Shown here: in pieces, positions 14,951-18,102 of the stretch | Layout: the number at the start of each line of letters is the position of its first letter | How positions within the stretch are numbered: the first letter of the stretch is position 1 | DNA from: JBFFXF01 sp041569895 | GTDB lineage: Bacteria > Planctomycetota > UBA8108 > JACQVS01 | Direction: 5' to 3' | Length of the DNA stretch: 18,102 bases | NCBI GenBank assembly: GCA_041569895.1 | Contig: JBFFXF010000148.1 | Location: 1-18,102 of the forward strand | Translations under genes and position numbers: made by a program | Notes under the pieces: model-generated | The model's input: the letters and a program-made list of their open reading frames with translations, nothing else | Database searches by the model: none | What the model was told of the DNA's origin: nothing

Positions 14951-14964
14951 AATCCCGACGGGAA

Positions 14965-16200
14965 TCACGACCTTCCCGGAACCGCCACCGGGGGCGGCGT
15001 CCAGTCACTGTCGTAATCGTAGCTCGGCGGCCCGAGCTTGAGGTCGCTCTTCATCACCTCGTCCCACTTCTGCACCTGGCCGGTGTAGGTCGCCATGCGG
15101 CCCATGATGGCCGTCAGGGTGCTCTCGGCGACGCGCTTCGCCTCGTTGAGACCCTTGCCCTCCCGGATGCTCTCGACGAGGTCGGCGTGCTCCTGGACGT
15201 ACGGGTTGCGGCCCCCGCCGGGGAATCGCCACTCGTTCTCGCCCATGATGCGACCGTTGCAGTTCGCCTCGCCCTTCGTCCCGACCACGTGCTCGGAGAC
15301 GTCGTTCCAGCAGCCGCCGATCTGCCGGCACATGCTGGTCATGCGGGCGCCGCCGGGATACTCGTACTCGACGACGTGGTGATCGAAGATGTTGCCGTAC
15401 TTCGGATCCTTGCGTACCTCGCGCCCCCCGATGCCGCGCGCGCTGATCGGCGTCGAGCCCATGAACCAGTTGATGACGTCGAGGTTGTGGATGTGCTGCT
15501 CGACGATGTGGTCCCCGGAGAGCCAGGCGAAGTACAGCCAGTTGCGAACCATCCACTCCATGTTCGACATGCCCGGCTGCTTCTCGAACACCCAGAGCCC
15601 GCCCTGACACCAGTAGCAACGCGCCGCGACGATCTTGCCGATGGCGCCATCCTCGACGCGCTTCACCGTCTCGAGGTAGCTCTTCTGGTGCCGGCGCTGC
15701 GTTCCCGCGACGACGCTGAGCCCCTTCTCCGTGGCCTTGCGCCCCGCCTCGATGACGCGACGGACACCGACCGGATCGACGGCGACCGGCTTCTCCATGA
15801 ACACGTGCTTGCCCGCATCGATGCAGGCCTCGAAATGCTCCGGCCTGAAGTGCGGCGGCGTCGCGAGGATGACGTAGTCGACATCGGTCTCGAGGAGCTT
15901 CTTGAAGGCGTCCATGCCGACGAACGTGCGGCTCTTGTCGACCTTGAAGCTCCGCCGCGCCGCCTCGGCCTTCGTCGCGACGACGTCGGCGAGCGCCGAG
16001 ATCTCGGTGCCGTACGCCCGCATGCTGTCCTTCGCCGCGCCGGTTCCACGACCCCCGCAGCCGACCACACCGACCTTCAGCTTGCGATCGTCGTCCTGAG
16101 CCAGGATCGCGGGCGCGCGCGACAGGAGGACACCGGCACCGGCCGCTGCCGCGCCGGTAGTGTAAAGAAAGCGTCGACGGGAGATCGGGTCTCGTTGCAT
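14965..16200 (-). CDS. Tat-exported Gfo/Idh/MocA-family oxidoreductase
   Basis: This is a 411-residue protein. The N-terminus has a twin-arginine signal, SRRRFL (residues 7-12), followed by an alanine/glycine-rich hydrophobic stretch ending near ILAQ (35). It is thus exported folded, with NAD(P) cofactor bound. The Rossmann motif is VGVVGCGGRG (43-52). EKP (136-138) is the family's catalytic lysine motif. GDHIVEQHIHNLDVINW (229-245) carries the conserved substrate-side histidines. The family oxidises or reduces sugars and inositols at one carbon, and this exported form is greatly expanded in planctomycetes. The ATG at 16200 has AGGAGG 7 nt upstream. It is followed by a GC hairpin and then the glycosidase-like gene. 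The exact sugar is unknown. Confidence 0.93.
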   Translation of the reverse strand: MQRDPISRRRFLYTTGAAAAGAGVLLSRAPAILAQDDDRKLKVGVVGCGGRGTGAAKDSMRAYGTEISALADVVATKAEAARRSFKVDKSRTFVGMDAFKKLLETDVDYVILATPPHFRPEHFEACIDAGKHVFMEKPVAVDPVGVRRVIEAGRKATEKGLSVVAGTQRRHQKSYLETVKRVEDGAIGKIVAARCYWCQGGLWVFEKQPGMSNMEWMVRNWLYFAWLSGDHIVEQHIHNLDVINWFMGSTPISARGIGGREVRKDPKYGNIFDHHVVEYEYPGGARMTSMCRQIGGCWNDVSEHVVGTKGEANCNGRIMGENEWRFPGGGRNPYVQEHADLVESIREGKGLNEAKRVAESTLTAIMGRMATYTGQVQKWDEVMKSDLKLGPPSYDYDSDWTPPPVAVPGRS

Positions 16201-16207
16201 ACCAGTG

Positions 16208-16213
16208 CCTCCT
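16208..16213 (-). promoter_or_regulatory. Ribosome binding site of the oxidoreductase gene
   Basis: On the minus strand this reads AGGAGG, 7 nt before the ATG at 16200. It confirms the start that begins the Tat signal. Confidence 0.65.
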
Positions 16214-16271
16214 GTTATGGACGTCGTGACTCGTGCGCTGTCGCTTTCAGCGTGCAGGCCGGGAAGCCGTC

Positions 16272-16300
16272 ATTGTCTTGGGAATGGGGGGTGAAATCAA
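16272..16300 (-). promoter_or_regulatory. Possible sigma70-like promoter of the oxidoreductase gene
   Basis: On the minus strand, TTGATT (16295-16300) and GACAAT (16272-16277) are 17 bp apart, with 4/6 matches each. The predicted leader is about 65 nt. It lies outside repeat element F. Confidence 0.35.
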
Positions 16301-16359
16301 CCGGTCGGTCGCTGGCCCTCCCCGGACGGGGGTCCGGGGCTGAGTCGGCGGGCAATTCG

Positions 16360-16558
16360 GATTCCGACTCCGACCCCATCGTTGCAAAAACGTACCCGTT
16401 CCCGTTCCCGTTCCCGTACCCGTGCCCGTTCCCGTCCTCGAGGGCTCTGGTTGCGGAGTCCGATGACCGACTCCGATACCGATGGCCGACTCCGACTCCG
16501 ATTCCGATGCCGATGCCGATGACCGATTCGAGGACGAGGACGAGGACGAGCACGAAAC
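16360..16558 (+). repeat. Intergenic modular repeat element F (core deleted)
   Basis: This sits in the divergent gap 16201-16610. A short CCGACT stub (16366-16378) precedes a CCCGTT/CCCGTA/CCCGTG run (about 16395-16434). The core is reduced: a GGGCTCTGGTTG remnant (about 16443-16454) joins directly to GGAGTCCGATG, so the palindrome segment of about 30 nt is missing. A CCGACT/CCGATG/CCGATT tract (about 16460-16527) and a GAGGAC run (16528-16550) follow. The GAGGAC run is at the far end here, whereas in B and D it is beside the CCCGTT run. It ends about 55 nt before the start of the next gene. Confidence 0.82.
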
Positions 16559-16610
16559 ACGGGCCCTCCATTCCTTCCGTCGTGCCCGCTGGCGCGATAT
16601 CATCATCCCC

Positions 16611-17834
16611 ATGCACCGCCTGTCCCTCGCCCCCACCTGTCTGGCGCTTGTCCTCGGGCTTGCGCACGATGTGTGCTCGCAGGATGCGCCGGCCGCGCTC
16701 GATGGGCCGGCGGAGTTGCTGCGCGAGGGCGAGCGGCTGTTGAAGCGCCGCAGGCAGGAGGAGGCGGTCGAGGTGCTGCGGCGGCTGGTGGGGGAATTCC
16801 CGGACGCGCCGGAGGCGGTCCGCGGGCGCGAGATCCTGGCGCGCGGCGGGGTCGGCGAGGGGTTCCGGGTGGTGTTCGACGAGCGCGCGGCGCTTCACAA
16901 GCTCGACGTCACCGAGGCGATGGTCGTCGGGGCGACGCAGGATCGGCTCGACGGTCTGAGGGCCTTCTTCCGCCAGACGTACGGTGACCTGGCGCACGGC
17001 GCCGCGCCTCGATTTCGCGTCGTCGTCTATGCGGGCCGGGCTCGTTTTCGCGCGGCCCATCCCGACACGCACAGACGGAGCGCGTCCTCCGCCCCACCGC
17101 CCACGGTCGAGGCGGACCGGCGCGGCAAGAAGAAGGGCGGCGCTCCCGGTGCCGCGAACGCCGATCTCGGCAACGCCGATCCCGAAAACGCGATTGTCAT
17201 CGAGTCGTACTTCGACGCGCGGATCGCCGACCGGGGCGACGCGCTCGAGCTGCTCGTCCGCAGCGTGGCCCGTGAGATGGCCGCCGCGCTCGCCAGGCGC
17301 CACCTGCGCCGCCCCCTCTCCGACGCGCTCGAGACCGGTGTCGTCGAGTACCTCGCGGCGCGTCTCTTTCCGCGTCCGTACGAGGGCCTCGGTCAGAGCG
17401 CCGAGGAAGTCCTGCGCGGCTTCGCGAGAGAGGGGCTCGGGCGCATCACACGACGGGACGACTTCGAGCGCCACCTGATGTCCGCCAGCCCGGACAACAA
17501 GGTCGCGCCCGCGGTGTTCTGGCAGTGGACCGGACTGTCGTACTCCATCGTCGACGCCCTCGTCGGCGGCGAGATCGACCGCCGGACCCGTCGCGAGGAG
17601 GACGGCGTCGCCCGCGTGGCGCAGTCGATCCGCGTGCGAAAGTTCCAGGCGCTCCTGCGCGAGTACGAGGCCCTCTCCCGCAAGGCCGAGGACCGCAAGG
17701 CCCTGCTGGCGATCTTCGAACGCCTCCTCGACCGCCACTTCGGCCTCCGCCTCGAGGAGCTCCACCGCGACCTGATCGCCCGAGCCCGGCGCTACCAGCC
17801 GCTGGAACCGGACTTTCAGGGGTTCACGGATTGA
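16611..17834 (+). CDS. Exported TPR protein with a peptidase-MA-like domain lacking the zinc site
   Basis: This is a 407-residue protein. I chose the ATG at 16611 because it opens a signal peptide (residues 1-24, MHRLSLAPTCLALVLGLAHD then VCSQ). The open frame continues upstream to 16482, but that stretch is the serine/aspartate dipeptide translation of repeat element F. Residues 34-72 form a TPR-like pair (A-E-L-L-R-E-G-E-R-L-L, then E-E-A-V-E-V-L). A disordered linker (150-195) has GKKKGG. The block VRSVAREMAAALARRH (216-231) then ALETGVVEYLAARLF (239-253) has the spacing of peptidase-MA-like gluzincins (HExxH, then W-L-x-E-G-x-A-E-Y). However, both histidines and the third ligand are replaced (REMAA and ETG). 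It is probably a non-enzymatic relative. The family assignment is an inference. Confidence 0.72.
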   Translation: MHRLSLAPTCLALVLGLAHDVCSQDAPAALDGPAELLREGERLLKRRRQEEAVEVLRRLVGEFPDAPEAVRGREILARGGVGEGFRVVFDERAALHKLDVTEAMVVGATQDRLDGLRAFFRQTYGDLAHGAAPRFRVVVYAGRARFRAAHPDTHRRSASSAPPPTVEADRRGKKKGGAPGAANADLGNADPENAIVIESYFDARIADRGDALELLVRSVAREMAAALARRHLRRPLSDALETGVVEYLAARLFPRPYEGLGQSAEEVLRGFAREGLGRITRRDDFERHLMSASPDNKVAPAVFWQWTGLSYSIVDALVGGEIDRRTRREEDGVARVAQSIRVRKFQALLREYEALSRKAEDRKALLAIFERLLDRHFGLRLEELHRDLIARARRYQPLEPDFQGFTD

Positions 17835-17837
17835 CCG

Positions 17838-18102
17838 CGGTTCGGAGTCGGAAGTCGGAATCCGAGTCGGAGTCGGTATCGGAATCGGTGTCGGTGTCGG
17901 TCCTCGGAGTCGGTATCGGAGTCGGTATCGGAATCGGTCCTCGGTCCTCTGTCTCGGTCCTCTGTCTCGGTCCTCTGTCTCGGTCCTCTGTCTCTGTCCT
18001 CTGTCTCTGTCCTCGGTCTCTGTCTCGGACTCTCCCCGGCACCGGTTGATCGACGACGAGGACGAGGACGAGCAGGAGCGGGACCGGGACCGGGCACGGG
18101 AA
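17838..18102 (-). repeat. Intergenic modular repeat element G (runs off the window)
   Basis: This begins 4 nt after the stop at 17834. On the plus strand it has a CGGAGT/CGGAAT/CGGTAT hexamer tract (17841-17940) with a strand flip near 17855-17870, then six units of a 13-bp tandem repeat (17943-18020). A core remnant follows, read on the minus strand as CCGGTGCCGGGGAGAGTCCG (about 18026-18045). A GAGGAC run (about 18051-18074) and a GGGACC/GGGCAC run continue to the end of the window. Confidence 0.82.
17943..18020 (+). repeat. 13-bp tandem repeat (six units)
   Basis: Six head-to-tail 13-mers of GGTCCTCTGTCTC (units at 17943, 17956, 17969, 17982, 17995 and 18008; the last two start with TG) lie inside element G. 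A single related unit, TGTCCTCTGTCTC, is at 1749-1761 inside element A, so this is a module of the same family. Confidence 0.88.

Noticed and set aside
16482..16610. An upstream start giving a serine/aspartate-repeat N-terminus to the TPR protein
   Set aside because: This part is the translation of repeat element F. The ATG at 16611 opens a proper signal peptide.
14908..16743. A 611-codon plus-strand frame opposite the oxidoreductase
   Set aside because: It is antisense to a clear Gfo/Idh/MocA gene and continues through stop-free repeat element F.
17838..18102. A CRISPR array
   Set aside because: Units of 6 or 13 bp abut with no spacers, and there are no cas genes.
1521..18102. Insertion sequences or integrons as the source of the repeats
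   Set aside because: No transposase, integrase or target-site duplication is visible in the window. A non-autonomous element mobilised from elsewhere remains possible.

Overview
The window is a GC-rich bacterial stretch, roughly two thirds G+C by eye, holding 13 protein genes and no RNA genes, transposases or CRISPR array. The gene set suggests a Planctomycetota-like organism, though this is an inference. It includes a Tat-exported Gfo/Idh/MocA oxidoreductase, a lipoprotein resembling clan GH-D alpha-galactosidases with a C-terminal NPCBM-like domain, a xylulokinase of the type best known from eukaryotes, exported TIM-barrel-like and TPR proteins, and several large exported proteins of unknown role.

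Layout. 1-1520 (+): the tail of a protein built from 79-residue repeats, then a small outer-membrane beta-barrel protein. 1850-3067 (-): an exported Shewanella-like PPP phosphatase. 3193-4729 (+): a YdjC/ChbG-type carbohydrate deacetylase that overlaps a macro-domain O-acetyl-ADP-ribose deacetylase. 5106-9763 (-): xylulokinase followed by the GH-D/NPCBM lipoprotein, joined by an ATGA overlap. 10207-12692 (+): two membrane-anchored proteins of unknown function joined by a TGATG overlap. 12997-13452 (-): a small lipoprotein. 13832-16200 (-): the Gfo/Idh/MocA oxidoreductase, then a glycosidase-like TIM-barrel protein. 16611-17834 (+): an exported TPR protein whose central domain looks like a metallopeptidase that has lost its zinc site. 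Sugar handling is the common theme: kinase, glycosidase-like lipoprotein, deacetylase, oxidoreductase and glycosidase-like protein.

The most striking feature lies between the genes. Every intergenic gap longer than about 250 bp, seven in all, is filled by one member of a modular repeat family. The modules are C/T-rich hexamer runs (CTCGTC and CCCGTT types), a conserved core, and long degenerate CCGATT/CCGACT hexamer tracts. In four copies the core keeps an exact ungapped spacing: AAAG, then the palindrome CGACGTCG 26 nt later, then GGAGTCCGAG 21 nt after that. Two copies carry a different core joined at the same CCCGAAAG junction. The elements begin within about 15 nt of seven of the eight stop codons that face them. 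In six of those eight cases the transcript would run first into a C-rich, G-poor tract. They may act in transcription termination or 3'-end formation, or they may be a non-autonomous mobile family inserting next to stop codons. Neither role is proven here.
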